From positions 1,303,866 to 1,367,865 of the forward strand of contig UYJD01000008.1 in NCBI GenBank assembly GCA_900618795.1: 64,000 nucleotides of DNA, read 5' to 3'. Source of the DNA: Cyanodermella asteris (lineage: Eukaryota; Ascomycota; Lecanoromycetes; Ostropales; Stictidaceae). Shown piece by piece: positions 21,470-33,512 of the stretch; within the stretch, counting starts at the first letter, position 1; every line of letters begins with the position of its first letter. The translations under genes and the position numbers were made by a program. Below the pieces are notes generated by a model, which was given only the letters and a program-made list of their open reading frames with translations, did not search any database and was not told the DNA's origin.

Positions 21470-24400
21470 ATGTCGCGCTATGACGACAGATCATCGTATC
21501 GCGGGGACCGCGGCGCCAATGTCACCGTCAAGCAGTATCGCGTTCCCCGTGAGCGCGAGGATGATCGCATGAGCGCCTACTACCGCGATGACGAGGATCG
21601 CAAGGTCTACGAGACGCGCATCGTGCGACGAGAGGCTTCGCCCAGTCCGGCCCCGCCGCCCCCGCCGGAGCCTCGCCGCGACATTCGCATCATCAGAGAG
21701 GAGCGCTCCCCCGCACCTCCTTCGGCCAGAGATGAACGCTTCGAGCGCGATATCCGAATCGAGAGAGACCGAGGCGACTATCCAGAAAGCTTTCGTCGTC
21801 GCGACGATGACTTGGAGGTTGATCGCTATGTTAGGACGACCGAATACTACCCACCACGCGAGAAGCCCCCTCCACCACCCGAAGAAGAATATCAGATTGT
21901 CAGACGAAGCGAAATCTTCGAAGACCAGCAAGTCACCCCACGCGCTCCGACACCACCTCGAGAGGAGGAAGACTACTACTACGAACGACGCATCCGAGAG
22001 TTTGCCGACGATCAAAGCGACCGCATGAGCGAAAAGAAAAAGAAGAAGAAGAAGGAGCGCCGTTACAGCAGCGATGACGATGTCGTCTATGTCAGAAAGG
22101 AGACCTTCGAAGGCAGGGGCTCTCCGCCCGGTCGCGACGGCAGCAGAGACCGTCATCTGGGACGACATCTCGCCGAAGGTGCCGTTCTCGGCGCTGGTGT
22201 CAATGCGCTTGTTCGTGCAAATAGAAGATCCCGGGGCGAAGAAGACAGAGGCGGAGGTTTAGGACAAACCGTCGGCGCCGCAGCTGTTGGTGCTGTCGGT
22301 GTCGAGCTTGCCTCGCGCGCCAAGCAGGGCTGGGATCGTTCCAGAAGCCGCAGACACTCTGGTGACCGTGATGATCGCAGAAGCCGACGAGGAGGCCATC
22401 GTGAGCGCAGCCGAAGCAGGGAGCGCAGCCGGTCACATTCTCGCGCCAGAACAATTGCCGGTGTCGGCATCGGTGCCGCGGCGCTCATAGCTGCTGCTGC
22501 TTATGCGAACAAACAGTCCAAGAAGAATAATCGAGGGTCTCCGGACAGTCGACGCAGCCGCTCGCGGTCCAGGTCGAGATCCAGATCTCGTCTTAGGTTG
22601 ACCGATGCTCCAGACGCCGAGAAAAACAACAAACGCACCGCTCAGGCTGGTCTTGCAGGCGCCGCAATCGCCGGTCTCGTTGAGCGTGCCAGAAGCCGCT
22701 CCCGCAGCCGTCCTCGATCCCACAACAGGCTCAAGACGGGCGCCACCATCGCCGCAGCCGGTTTGGGCACTGCAGCTATCGCAAAAGCCGTTGAGGCTCG
22801 TCGCAGCAGATCTCGTAGCCGTGCCGGAAGCGATGAATCCGATGGAGGTCGCCGTCGACGCCGTTCCCGTTCAGCATCGCGAGACAGATCCAGAGCTGGC
22901 TCCATCAGACCTTATGACCGCGCAGGCGAGGCCGGCATGATCGAGTACGGAGCCGATCCAGTGGAGAGCTACGGCGGAAGCTATGCTGGAGATCCATACC
23001 ACAGATCCGGAGACGACCACCGCTCAGGCCGTGGACGATCCAGGAGCAGAAGCAGACGTCGCGACGATGAATCCACCGCAAGCCGCAGTCGGAGCAAACT
23101 CCGCGAGCTTGGTGCTGCCGGTCTGGCAGCTGCAGCTGGCGCAGTTGGGGCTACAGAGTTCCAGAAACGACAAGAACGAAAGAAGAAAGATATCGAAGCC
23201 GAGCGAGAAGGCCGTGGTCGGTCCCGGTCCCGCTCGAGGTCTCGCTCTCGTCATGGACGCGATCGCAGCCGTGACCGTGATGATGACTACCGTGATGCTC
23301 CAACCCCTCAGCAAGTTCCGGCATACGCTCCAGCGCCAGCTCAGGCTGGTGGTTATCCCGCCGAATCGTACTATGGAGGTCCAAACCAGAACCAGTACGC
23401 CCCCGGTCACGACTACGCGCCTCCACACCCAGCGTACAGCCCGAACCCGCAGTATATTCCGGACTACCACCAGCAACAGCAGCAACAGCCATTCAACGCA
23501 CCCGGCTACCAGACGACGGGCCAACCGGCACCGTATCAGCAGGGCTACATTCCGCCAGGCGAGAGGGGGAATGAAGACTATGTGAGTACGAATCCTCCTG
23601 CTCATGACTATTCTTCGTCCCGTGAGGCGGACTTTGGTGGCGATCCCGGTCCAGCGCCTGCTCCCACCGGTCCCAACGGTGGTCCGAGCCGCGGTGAACC
23701 TTTCGAATACCAGTCCAACCCAGAAGCAAGCCAGGAGCAGTACGCTCCTGGGTCGCACTATGGTGAGGGTGCGTAGTTTTATCCTCGAGAATGATCTTTG
23801 TTCTCAAGTCAAAAGACATGTACTGACGACTGGATTCCAGGTGTAAGCGAGTCCTCCCGATCCATGCCCGAGCCGCAACCTCCAAACCCTGGCTCTTCAG
23901 GCCAATCTCAACGTTCGAAATTTGCCCAACGGTACACGCCCGCTGAACAGCCAACGCCGAATCCTCCGACTTCTCAAGCACCACCATATGCACCAACACC
24001 TCCAGCACTGAATGTTACCAATCCCACGCCCCCTCAACACGGCTATCCAACCCCGCCTCCAACCGACAACGACACTTCTACCGTTGCCGGCGAAGCCCCA
24101 CCGAAGCGCAGCCGCTCCGTCCGCTTCAACTTCGACTCCGACTCTGACACCTCCGGCCGCTCAACCCCAGACAACAGATCCAAGCGCAGAAACTCGCGGT
24201 CTGGACGAGAGGACGACCGCGGGCGCGACGATCGAAGCCGAGACCACCGCTCGGACCGCGACCGCGATCGCAGAGACGACCGTGATGCGACGCCTCGGGG
24301 CAACGCAGCAGCATCCTCTTTTCACCGCGACCGCGATGCTGACCGCCACCGAGACGATCGACAACGTGATCGTGGTAATGGTAATGCCGAAGACGAATCC

Positions 24401-24691
24401 GACGATACAATAGAACTGCCTCCTCGGTTCGATTCTCAGGGAAACCATTTACGCGGTGGCGGCGGGCCGGATACGTGGGAGGAAGAGCACGACCCGGTGG
24501 CAAGCAAGATTGAGAGCTTTCTCAATGGTGAGGGTGGGAGCTTGAGTGAGCTGTTGAGAAGTTTCGCGCAAGGGATGACTGGTGGCGATGACAGGGATCG
24601 GAATGGTCGGGAAGATGACGGTGAAGGACGGTCGGGACGGAGGGAGAGGAGTCGGAGTAGCAGACGGCGAAGGGATCGGGATCGGGATTAG
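21470..24691 (+). CDS. RS-rich protein with repeated glycine-zipper segments (DUF3824-like)
   Basis: A 1,047-residue, highly charged protein from ATG 21470. Exon 1 is 21470-23762 and exon 2 is 23841-24691, joined by a 78-nt intron; a donor six bases downstream (GTGCGT) gives a 72-nt intron that keeps the frame too. The N-terminal third is Arg/Glu/Tyr-rich with Pro runs. The middle alternates Arg-Ser tracts with at least five short Gly/Ala hydrophobic segments (e.g. GVGIGAAALIAAAAY, AGLAGAAIAGLVERA, LGTAAIAKAVEA, AAGLAAAAGAVGATEF), the pattern of DUF3824. A Tyr/Pro/Gln-rich stretch and a second RS/RD-rich tail follow (VRFNFDSDSD). The function of the family is not established; RS tracts suggest phospho-regulated assembly and the Gly-zipper segments suggest membrane or self-association. 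Confidence 0.85.
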
Positions 24692-25172
24692 AAATCTGGA
24701 TCTGAGAGGAAACGCGTGAAACGGGTACGCTTTGGATGATTGGCACACGATATGGGAACATGACTTTTTTCTTTTGATGTCTTTTCATTTTACTTTGACC
24801 TGGACTGGGAATGAGATAAACGACTGTGTATAGTGGCCGATGATATGATATTGGATGATACAGATCACAAGGTCTAATGTATCGGTGGATCTTTCACGGT
24901 TTCGAGTACATTAGCGACGAATTGTAGATAGATTTTATGAATTGACGATATGAACTTTACAATCTCGTTCCAAAAAATAAAATAAAAAGGTACCTTGCAA
25001 AAATCGACAGAACGTGTCTTCAGGGCGTCAAAATGCTTCGTCATATCGTATCATAATGTCAATCTGCCTCGTCCGCCGGTCTCAAAAAAGATGCGTACAT
25101 GGATGGTATCACAACATCAGATTGCCTCCGTCCCATCCGCGCCGCATTGAACGTCAAGGGCAAATTCCCAAA
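24692..25172. other. convergent 3' spacer
   Basis: About 480 bp between two genes that end toward each other. It is A/T-richer than its surroundings, with AATAAA-like strings near 24975-24990 that could serve 3'-end formation. No gene is seen. Confidence 0.35.
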
Positions 25173-26645
25173 CTACCCAAGCAAAAGAACCAAATCTGCG
25201 AGCAAAGGCTCGTGTTCTCGCTTCGTCGTAAAGCGTCGTATCAAATTTGCCGAGATCAAGCATTGCTCACGTACGTACACTTGCAGCGATCCAGCTTCCT
25301 CGTGCATTGCAAGCAACGATCTGAAGTTGTCGAGCTGCCCATCTGCATAAAAAAAATATCGAGTCAGCCTTGTGAATCTCAGGTTATGACCCAGAAGTAG
25401 CGGAAGGGACCACTAAGAAAAAAAAAGGGGGGGGGTTCTACTCACGCTCGTCCCATACGGCTGGTCATAGCCCCCCGGCGGCGGCATGCTGTCCAGGAAG
25501 TGATAGGCACCATTGCCGCCGTAAGCTTCCGACTGGGCTCCAAGCGCGCCGCCCATCTGATATGAGCCGTCGGCCGGGTTACCGCCGGACGCGAACCCGC
25601 CCTGTGTGTTAGTGGAGTACATGTACTGCGTGTTGCCGGAACGTCCCGACGACGAAGACTCCCCGACCGGAGCGAGACTGGGATTGTGGGAGTAATTATC
25701 CTGGGAGCTGCGCTGGGCGTGCGTACCGGGCGCGTAGCCCTGTCCGATGGCGGGCTCGCCGTAGCCGGGGCCGCTTGAGCGGGAGGCGGATCCGCGGTGG
25801 TGGTCGCCGTACGCATCGGAACGTCTGCCGCTGCCGCGGTTCGAATCGGTGCCTGAGCTCCGGGGCTGAGCACGGGAGCGGGTCTGGTCTCTGGGGTAGC
25901 CGTCGCCGGAATTTGTGGGGAAATTCTCCTGAGCATTATATCCATCGGCGGTTCGCGACATGTAAGGATCGTCGGCCATGCGCTCTGGGATCTGAGCTGC
26001 ATAGCCGGAATCGTGCCGGCCGTGGGAAGCGATGCCGTCGTGGCCAGGCTCACCGGGGTCAGTCCACTGGCTATGAGCCCAGACGTATCGGTCGAGACGA
26101 CGCTGGAAGCCCTCGGGATCGCGATAGAATTCGGCAGTATCACGCTCCAGGTCATCGAGTTCGGCCTGCGCAACGTTGTCAGTTATCGTGAAGATGAATG
26201 CCGAGTCATCTCGTTAGCAATCTCTTTCTTACCGGGGTAAACATTCTTTCTGCACGGTACAGGTGGCCATGAGCACCGTCCTGCAGGAAATATATGGTCA
26301 GTTCTTGTTCGCGTGGTATGAAGGCTGAACCAAAGATGGATTGAAGCATTGGTATGCAGGAGGTCATCGTACTGCGTTTGTGCCAAACCAGCTGTGAGCT
26401 GTGTTTCCAAGGTGTTGCCGTATCCGGATCTTGAGCACGTCCCGGGCGATCCTGCGATCCCTTTCCGCGATGAAGTGGGTTTGCATCAGGAATGGTTCAG
26501 TAGCAGGCCGTTGGCCTGCCCTACCCGGCGGATGGGCACCGCCATAGCCGCCGGCGTCACGAGCTCGTCTGTCATTTGCTCTGTTGCCGCCACCGCCGCC
26601 GCCAAAACTGCTGTGGTAGTCCCGGGAATCTGGGTTATAAGCCAT
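25173..26645 (-). CDS. unrecognised multi-exon Gly/Ser-rich disordered protein
   Basis: Gene visible only by splicing. Exon 1 is 26525-26645 (MAYNPDSRDYHSS, Gly run); intron 26452-26524 (GTAGGG...CGCAG) leads in phase to a second exon from 26451 (ETQLTAGLAQTQYDDLLHTN) whose 3' boundary I could not fix. Further exons are 26233-26280 (DGAHGHLYRAERMFTP), 25446-26165 and 25173-25334, with clean introns 26166-26232 (GTAAGA, TAACTGAC) and 25335-25445 (GTGAGT). The body contains AELDDLERDTAEFYRDPEG and a long Ser/Gly/Tyr-rich tail; the last exon reads LDNFRSLLAMHEEAGSL. The last intron carries an A9G9 run. No domain is recognised. An alternative frame of 243 codons over the same exon (25442-26173) looks like a composition shadow. 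Confidence 0.6.
25418..25435. repeat. A9G9 homopolymer pair in an intron
   Basis: Nine A followed directly by nine G lie inside the last intron of the minus-strand gene, just after its GTGAGT donor in transcript sense. Such runs are prone to length change and sequencing error. Confidence 0.8.
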
Positions 26646-28443
26646 CACGCGAGCTGGGAAATGCCTATCCGGAATTGTATGGGCTTTCCAGGGTAAAGAA
26701 GGGAATCCCGGGGTTCCAAGCTTCTCGGCAGGGCAAAGGTTTGGCAGTCAGGGATCCTGGGCGGTAGTATTGGGAGAAGATCAGATCTGATCGATCAAAG
26801 GCAAGCTCAGGCTACTCGTCCGCGAACAAGAATCTGGGACACCTCACAGTTTTTCTGTCAAGCGATAGGAAGAGAGGAGAGTAAAGTCGAAGGTAGGCAA
26901 GCGGAGACGTTGAAAGGGAAGCCTTTCGGCGACCTTATGAGCGCCCAAAACCTGCATTTCCTGGTCGATCCCTTCAAATTCAGGCAATCAGGCAGAATCA
27001 AGGCAAGAGTAGGCAAATTGAGGGATGCCACTATCAAGTCCAGCTATAGCGAGCCTGTTAGTAGAGCAGGAGTCTGCTCGGCTCGGTTAGCTGGTCAGCC
27101 GTATCGGTCTCGAAAAGCACCACTGTGAACAATTTTGAGCCCCTTCTTGTAAGATCCAGCCAGCATGATAGCGACCAGGCTGTGGCATAATTCGTCTGGA
27201 GAGGCTTGATTAGGGCGAATGGACCCGAGAGAAAGCGCTGAGCATCCTCCTTTCATACAACCCGGGCACGGCAGGCAAATTCTACCAGCGCCAAAAGACG
27301 GGGAGAGATACAGACGAGCAGGGATATAAATCCTTGGGTTGGGCATCAATGCAGCGTACCATGGATGTAGAGCCGCCAGGGAGAGGCCATTGGAGGAGAG
27401 TGTCGATGGGCGCTATCAAGCAGGCAAATTGGCTTGGCTAAATGTCCTTTGTGGGGTAGAATAAGGGATAGGATTGGAGCGACAGCCTTGTGGATATCGA
27501 ACGCGGCTATGACAACGTGGAAGCTGCAGCCGTCTCGCTTCGATGGCACATGAAGAGAAGTGCTGTTGGTCTTGGTTGGAGAAGCGTGAAAAGAGCGGGG
27601 AAGGTATAAAGCTCAGCGCCAAAAGCGGCACGTGCCTTGGCGGTAGCTCATTCATAACATCTGAAAGCTTCGTATCAGGGTCTCTAAAATCGCCCAGCCT
27701 CGGTCTTAGGTGTCAATCATCTGTTTTCTACAAAGTTAGTCGGCTATCAAAGGAACGTGCCAGCGATTTGAGTTGAGTGAAGGGTCATTCCCCAGGTCAG
27801 CGAAGTATATCGAGCTGGCCGATGTATGCATTGGAGCTGTTTGGCTCGTACGGAAGCTTGCAAGCAGCGAACGAACGGCACATGACCGAGGCACGCTTCT
27901 TGAGCTGTACAGATGCTCATGATCGTCAAGCGTGACTTCATGCAAGTTTGCCTGATTGTCGCATGGTGCGCTCAAGTCTCCACTCCCCATGAGCTACTGC
28001 TGCGAGTAATCATTGAGGTTTCAAGGAGCAATATTGGAACAGTGGCGATGGAAGCCTGAAATGAGCTCACCGCCGCTTATCCACTGACCTGTCATGTGCC
28101 GGTCTGATGAATAGCACACGGAAAGTCGAAATTGCGTTTACTAGCTCCAAATACGGACCTATGTTGTTGCGGCGGAAGCTGGTGCCGGTCAGGTCTGGCA
28201 ATGGTCTGGTTGTTGTGAATTATAGGCTCCGTGCTTTTTGAGGTTGCGAAATGGGCAGTGCAAATACGGACCGGAAAGCTGTTCACTTAATCATATAGTT
28301 TAAGCAACTGACAAAACTAGCAACGAGCGACGAAGGAGAACCGTCATAGAACAACGCCGACGCAATTTCGAACAGTCAAAACCCTGGAGGAAAGCCAAAG
28401 CAAAAGTGGAGCTGACAGCTAATTTCGAACGACCGCGAAATAT
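26646..28443. other. intergenic region without supported gene
   Basis: About 1.8 kb with short scattered frames only. It contains the promoter of the minus-strand gene ending upstream and the 3' flank of the next one. No repeat or RNA gene was recognised. Confidence 0.35.
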
Positions 28444-29312
28444 TCAACTTTCGCTTGGGTTGCAGGTGCACAACGGATGTGCCGCGCCGCAGAACACGCA
28501 GCATTGCTGCCGTAGAGGTTAGCACACACGTTTAAAGTCTCTATCAATCATTTCCGACTTACACGCTGAGTTCTCCGTCGAAATATGGCTTCAATGTGAT
28601 CCGTGCTGTTCGACCTGATAACAGCTGCGGGTGGCTGACTCGTGGTCGAGGAGGTCCTGAGATCTGCATGCTGAGCACCGACGTACTGAAGCGTGTACAT
28701 CGACGAGCCCTGCGCTGTGCCGTAGTCTGTTTCCTGGGAAACCCGGTGGGCGTTGTCGGCGAACGCGAATCCGTACTGATTTGGGGATCTGCCGGTGGTC
28801 GCAGCGTCATTGTATGGATGAAAGGTCCCATGATCGGTGCCCGTCTCCGATAGTTCCCGATGCACCTCTCCCCGCGTGCCATTGATTCGAAGCCGAGTAT
28901 CTGATTCCGGCCCTGGATCCTGGGACGACTGTGATGGTGGCGTTGCTCCTCGGATGGGGAAGCTATCAACATGGTTTTGATATTCCATGCCTTGGTTCCA
29001 GTATCGTCGGGACTCGTCTTGCAGAGATATAACTTGCTCCTTGGGACAGTCAGCGTGAGAGCGGGCCGTGGCTGGGCGAATATATTATAAACGAACCGGT
29101 GTCAGCGGGATGCGGGATCTATAATACATCCCGTATTGTCCCTACGTAACGTCAGTAAATGGTGCAAGGCACTGAAGCCGACTGCTTACATTCTCCGAAC
29201 CGTATCGAGACGAAGCTTCAGGGCCCAGGTAGTATGGTATCCAGAAGCTTGCAATCTCGCGGTCGATACCGTGACAAACCAAGAAATGGGTTCTGACAAG
29301 GGGTCGTGTCAT
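28444..29312 (-). CDS. four-exon protein with Cys-rich C-terminus, family unknown
   Basis: A 235-residue protein assembled from four exons: 29190-29312, 29097-29141, 28563-29039 and 28444-28506. Introns are 48, 57 and 56 nt, with donors GTAAGC, GTTCGT and GTAAGT and branch sites ACTGAC, GCTGAC and GCTAAC; all junctions are phase 0. A stop lies just upstream of ATG 29310-29312. The N-terminal part reads GIDREIASFWIPYYLGPE and EQVISLQDESRRYWNQG, the middle is Ser/Thr/Gly-rich and disordered, and the final exon adds a compact cysteine cluster (QCCVFCGAAHPLCTC) that could bind zinc. I recognise no family. The consistent splice signals and frame make a real gene likely; which ATG and the second acceptor (AAG) are the weakest points. 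Confidence 0.65.
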
Positions 29313-30985
29313 ATTTGCTGCTAGTCAGTGATTTGGCCCACTGTATCCTTCAAGCGGGTTCGCCGTATCAAGAAGCGCCGGAAAGTTTGTGCGGCTCGTT
29401 ATGCTGGGGATGCTTGGAGTATTCACAACGGCTCTGCTAGGTAGGAACCTCGCCCGTGGTAAAGATACAAAAAGGGGATAAGATGAAGCGTTATAAGTCC
29501 AAGGCCGACCGCCATGTCTTAATAAGGCAATATTCAGGCAAGTGATATATGGCAACAACGTGACAACAACGTGAAAAAAGGCCGCCACTCGCATGTAGTC
29601 CAGCTGAGCTCGTTCCATTAGAGTTTCAAACTTCTCCGAAAGTTTAGATCCACCTGATATCTTGGGCATACCTACAGCGACGCGCCATTGGACGTCACAC
29701 CTGTTCATGCCACGATGAACTGCCGCTGGCAGATGATTGAGCCCCAATCCCCAAACTGGGAGCAGGTATGGCGACGGCTGTTGCGGGGAAACAATGTTCT
29801 ATTGGCTCGTCGATCTTTCTGAAGTTTTGCCACAGCCGACAGCAGAATCTTAACCGGGTGTCTAGGAGTCGTCACCAAGTCCAAGGGAAGGCGCTGCTAG
29901 AATCGACGAGCGGTCAGAAGCGCTCCTCCAGTTAGAAAAGGACAGAACGCCTGCGGCTGACAGGCATAATCGCACATCGAATGGATACAGGCCGGCCACG
30001 TTCAATTCCAGGATATATTGCAAGTCGGTGTATAAAGGGTCTCTGAAAAGGAGATATGAGAGAGCCACCGGGAGTACCTGCTGGATGCACACTGGCGCTT
30101 GTTGCCTGCAGCTTGCCGTGTTGCTCGTGCCATCTCACCGTCTATTCTCAAGCTGCTCGACATACCTGCATGTGTACTCGGTTGGAACCCGATAAGATTC
30201 ACGCCGCCGAGATGATAAATCAAGGCGCGAGTTGCTCCGATCATCCAGTCACGACATGCCACGGAACAGGGCGTTGCGAAGCTATGGCCGTGACAAGTCA
30301 GATGCAGCGACGTGGGAGCATTGCCAGCTTGCTGTAATCGGGCATCTAAGTTGGTCACAAATTCAAGCAGACAGGTGACACAAGATCGGGCGAAGCCGGA
30401 ATTGCAGATAGCATCAATGATGCATGGCGGTGAGATTCAACATTCGGTACATCGCTTGAACGACATTTAACAGATGGAGCAACATTCACCAGGGACACAA
30501 TGGGGGTATCACAAACACGGTTTCACCCTCCCAAGTAATGGTCAAGGGATCATAGGCACCAATCGAGCTGACCATATTTAAGGGAGTCGAGATTGGTATC
30601 CTGACAAAGCCTCGTCTTTAAAGGGCCCAAACAGCTCGTGCGGTGCTTGTGTAAGGATCGCTAGAAAAGCAAGATCATGATCTATTCATAATGCCGATGA
30701 CATGTTCCTGGAGAAGTCTTGACGACCCTGTACAGGTGATGTGTGGGACGAAAGAAATCGGGGGGGGGCAAGACCCGATGAGGAATGGAACTGGCTTGCC
30801 TTGAAGTTCTTGGCAGATCTGAGCCGAGGAACGTGACGCCGTCACCGAAATCACCAGTCAAACCTTAGCACCTGTGCCGTGTCTTCAAGTTGATACGTTA
30901 CACATTGTACCACTCCTGTCCATATATAGAGAATTGAGTTTCAATTGCTGGCAAAGGAATTATATAGTATCGAAGCATCGCCAAC
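29313..30985. other. intergenic region without supported gene
   Basis: About 1.7 kb. Minus-strand frames at 29325-29747 and 30002-30358 have no recognisable motif and no convincing splice partners. A run of nine G lies at about 30760-30768. Confidence 0.35.
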
Positions 30986-31437
30986 ATGAGAGTGACAACG
31001 CTAAAACTGGCCACAGCGACCACTGCTGGAGTGGACAGAGGACTGAGGAGAACGCCCGCGGCCCTCCTACCACCAATTCAGCTTTATCGTCGGGTACTAC
31101 GAGCAAACAGGCGGCTGCCAGCGGAAATGCGCCTGCTTGGAGATAACTACGTCAAAAGCGAATTCAAGCAGCACAAAAACGTGGAGAACCCCCTCCACAT
31201 CGTACGCCCGTCTCAATGTTCTACGCCACTGCCCTTGCTGACAGTGAATAGATTGGCTTCCTCACCGAATGGCAACTGTATGCGCAAAAGTTGGAAGGCG
31301 ACATGTGGCGAGGCGAAAAGCTTGACAAGGAAAAGATTGACAAGATGAGCGATCAGCAATTGGGGCAGCTATATGAGCTTCTCCAGGAGATTCAACGTGC
31401 TGAAACCGAAGACGGCGAAGAGGGCAGCGCGGCGTGA
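30986..31437 (+). CDS. SDHAF3: succinate dehydrogenase assembly factor 3 (Acn9/Sdh7)
   Basis: Mitochondrial matrix LYR-motif protein of 133 residues that helps mature the iron-sulfur subunit of respiratory complex II. Exon 1 30986-31201 encodes a basic, Thr/Leu-rich presequence and the LYR helix (PPIQLYRRVLRANRRLP), then MRLLGDNYVKSEFKQHKNV and NPLHI. A 50-nt intron 31202-31251 (GTACGC, branch GCTGAC) joins in phase 0 to exon 2 31252-31437, GFLTEWQLYAQKLEGDMWRG, characteristic of Acn9. Length and motif order match the family. A start at ATG 30986 gives a plausible mitochondrial targeting sequence. Confidence 0.92.
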
Positions 31438-31761
31438 CAGGAAGTCGTTTTGCCGATATGGCTCCTGTGCACCCTGACTGTGCCTGCCAGCCGCATTCAC
31501 ATTGTCACTTGGGAGTCATTGAGCATGCCTCACATGCCTGCCTCAGCAAACCGCCTCCAACAAACCTTTGCCGCTTAGGTCGCACCGCTAGGCATTCTGA
31601 TACGTCGTTGATCGCCTCCAGTCTCCCGCGACGGCACTCTCTCATCAGTTGAAGAACGTGCGTCGGGTCCTCCAAAACGTGAAGCTGGTCATTGACGCAG
31701 GCTTAGCATCGTCAAGACACCCTAACTTCCCCTCTCGACGATCGGCTACAAAGTGCACAGG

Positions 31762-32094
31762 ATGTGCCGCGTCCAGCATTTCGTCTCAACCACATGCAAC
31801 TGCAGCTGGTTCGAGATCAACAGATCTTGCGGCAGAGACAAGGACGACAAACCTCTCGGCTTCGGCACTTGTCAGAAGTTCAAAGACGGCAAGCTCATGG
31901 GCAAGTCGGAAAAGCCAGTCGCCAAAGTCCGCAACCTGTGTCCGAAGCACGACAAGCACGACAACTATGATGGAACTGTAGTCCGCATGATCGATATGAA
32001 AGAGACCGGCCTGATAGTGGTGGATGGGCACTTGATGAGGGGTCGGCGAGTGAGAACTGAGCCGTCGTGTATGTGTATGTGCAGCATGATGTGA
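31762..32094 (+). CDS. small Cys-rich protein, fungal lineage type
   Basis: A 110-residue protein from ATG 31762. It starts MCRVQHF, has spaced cysteines (TTCNCSW, INRSCGRDKDD, FGTCQKFKDGK, NLCPKH) and then HDNYDGTVVRMIDMKETGL, and ends with CMCMCSMM. From memory this layout (Cys-x-Cys-Trp, a CxxF..G block, Cys-Pro then DxYDGxxxRM, and a terminal Cys cluster) recurs in short Dothideomycete proteins of unknown role. The terminal cysteines could be lipidated, a suggestion only. No signal peptide is present. A GTG in the same frame nine bases upstream is not needed. Confidence 0.5.
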   Translation: MCRVQHFVSTTCNCSWFEINRSCGRDKDDKPLGFGTCQKFKDGKLMGKSEKPVAKVRNLCPKHDKHDNYDGTVVRMIDMKETGLIVVDGHLMRGRRVRTEPSCMCMCSMM

Positions 32095-32986
32095 GCACCG
32101 CATCGAAGACCACATCGCATAATGGAAAGATGACGATGTTCCTGCATTCGGACCTGGTAAGCTGGGCACACAATTGTTGGCGGGGAATGAGGGGGAGATT
32201 TGACATGCGACAATCTTGGGAACGTGCTTGGCAGAATCTTTGACGCCGTGACTGGACTGGCAATGAGCCAAGAGCTCTATCAGAACAATGGTGTACGGTC
32301 ATCGAGATTTAAGTGGAAGTGGACATCTTATTTGCTAGTTCTTTAATTTTCGGTGCGCGAAGGCGCGACTCTGGACTTTTGCCTGCTTTGATTGTCGAGC
32401 TCATCTCGCTGATCCTTGTTCATCAAAACGGCCGAACGAGATCAGTTGAGAAAGTTTCTGACGTGATGGAGAGGCAGTTCTTTGTATTTAATCATTTACT
32501 GAGAACGTCAGATGTGCCTCCAAAGTCTGTGCATATCTTCGTTCCCAGTCACGGATCTGCCCTTCTGGAATTTCCATCGCAAGTCTTTTATTCGAGCTCA
32601 AAAAGCCAACTACACCCAAACTATTGATCGTCTCTTGTTATGTCGTCAATCCACATCACTTCGGAGGAGATGCGACATGGAACAATTTTGTTCAGTATCG
32701 AGAGTTGAGCTGCTGTTCCGCCATGGATAAGAAGATGTCAAGTTCAAGGGAAGCGGAGCCAAGTACCGGCGGACATAGCTCCGGATCGACCAACGATTCC
32801 CATACGTGAGGTCATCGCCTTCCCAGAATCGCCATCGCCCGCTCGAGCTGCATTGCCGAACAAGTACCTTACCTACCTAACTTACCTCCACACCTACCTT
32901 TTCGAAGCCATTGGAAGCCGCCACACCACTCAACAAGTCTCGAGACTCCTACACATCTCCCGGTTCAGGATTCACTCACACTCACA
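32095..32986. other. intergenic region before the 32987 gene
   Basis: About 890 bp without a supported gene. A short TACCT-rich stretch (about 32865-32905) lies within the presumed promoter or leader. Confidence 0.35.
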
Positions 32987-33512
32987 ATGGCATTCTTACG
33001 ACTTTCCGCGCGACGTGCACCATTTGTGCTCCGAAGCACACCGTCCCGTCCCCTCTCAATCTCCACCCGCCTGTACGCCGCCAAGGACAGTCAGGACAAG
33101 GACTCGATCAACACGGAGAGCAACGAGTACTCCAAGACGGGTGGGGACAAAGCTAGCGCTCATAGCAAGGCGGCGTTTGATCCCGAGACGACGGATCCGG
33201 ATACGCAGGTCAATGAGGCTGAAGGGGTGAGTACTATTCTTCGGTTCATGAAGACTTGATGGCTTGCCGATTTTTGGACGTACATCCTTCATAACAGCTA
33301 TAAGACGATATAGATATATACTTTGCTTTGGCGTTTCAGTAAGCTGACATGTGTTTTTGCAGGGCGGAAACCCTCTCGACGGTAGCCCGGGCAATCCGGA
33401 GGTGAATCAGGGTAAGAAGGCGGAGACGACGGGGCCGTCCAAGTCGGCGGGACCCTCGGGTCAATCGGGGGAGAAGGCGAGTGGCGGGAAGAGTACAGGT
33501 ACGAAGGTTTAG
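32987..33512 (+). CDS. small mitochondrial protein of unknown function
   Basis: A 129-residue protein. Exon 1 is 32987-33226, exon 2 is 33363-33512, joined in phase 0 by a 136-nt intron (GTGAGT...TTTTTGCAG). The N-terminus is a strong mitochondrial presequence (MAFLRLSARRAPFVLRSTPS, then LSISTRLYAA). The mature part is hydrophilic (EYSKTGGDKASAHSKAAFDP, NPLDGSPGNPEVNQ) and ends in Gly/Lys/Ser-rich sequence. Comparable short presequence-bearing proteins are conserved in filamentous ascomycetes without an assigned role. No membrane helix is visible. Confidence 0.75.

Noticed and set aside
25442-26173. Second minus-strand frame of 243 codons rich in Pro, Ala and Thr
   Set aside because: It overlaps the better-supported exon whose frame joins neighbours through good introns; composition suggests an off-frame shadow, though dual coding is noted as a finding.
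29325-29747. Minus-strand frame of 140 codons upstream of the four-exon gene
   Set aside because: No recognisable composition or motif, and it would lie in the promoter of a better-supported gene.
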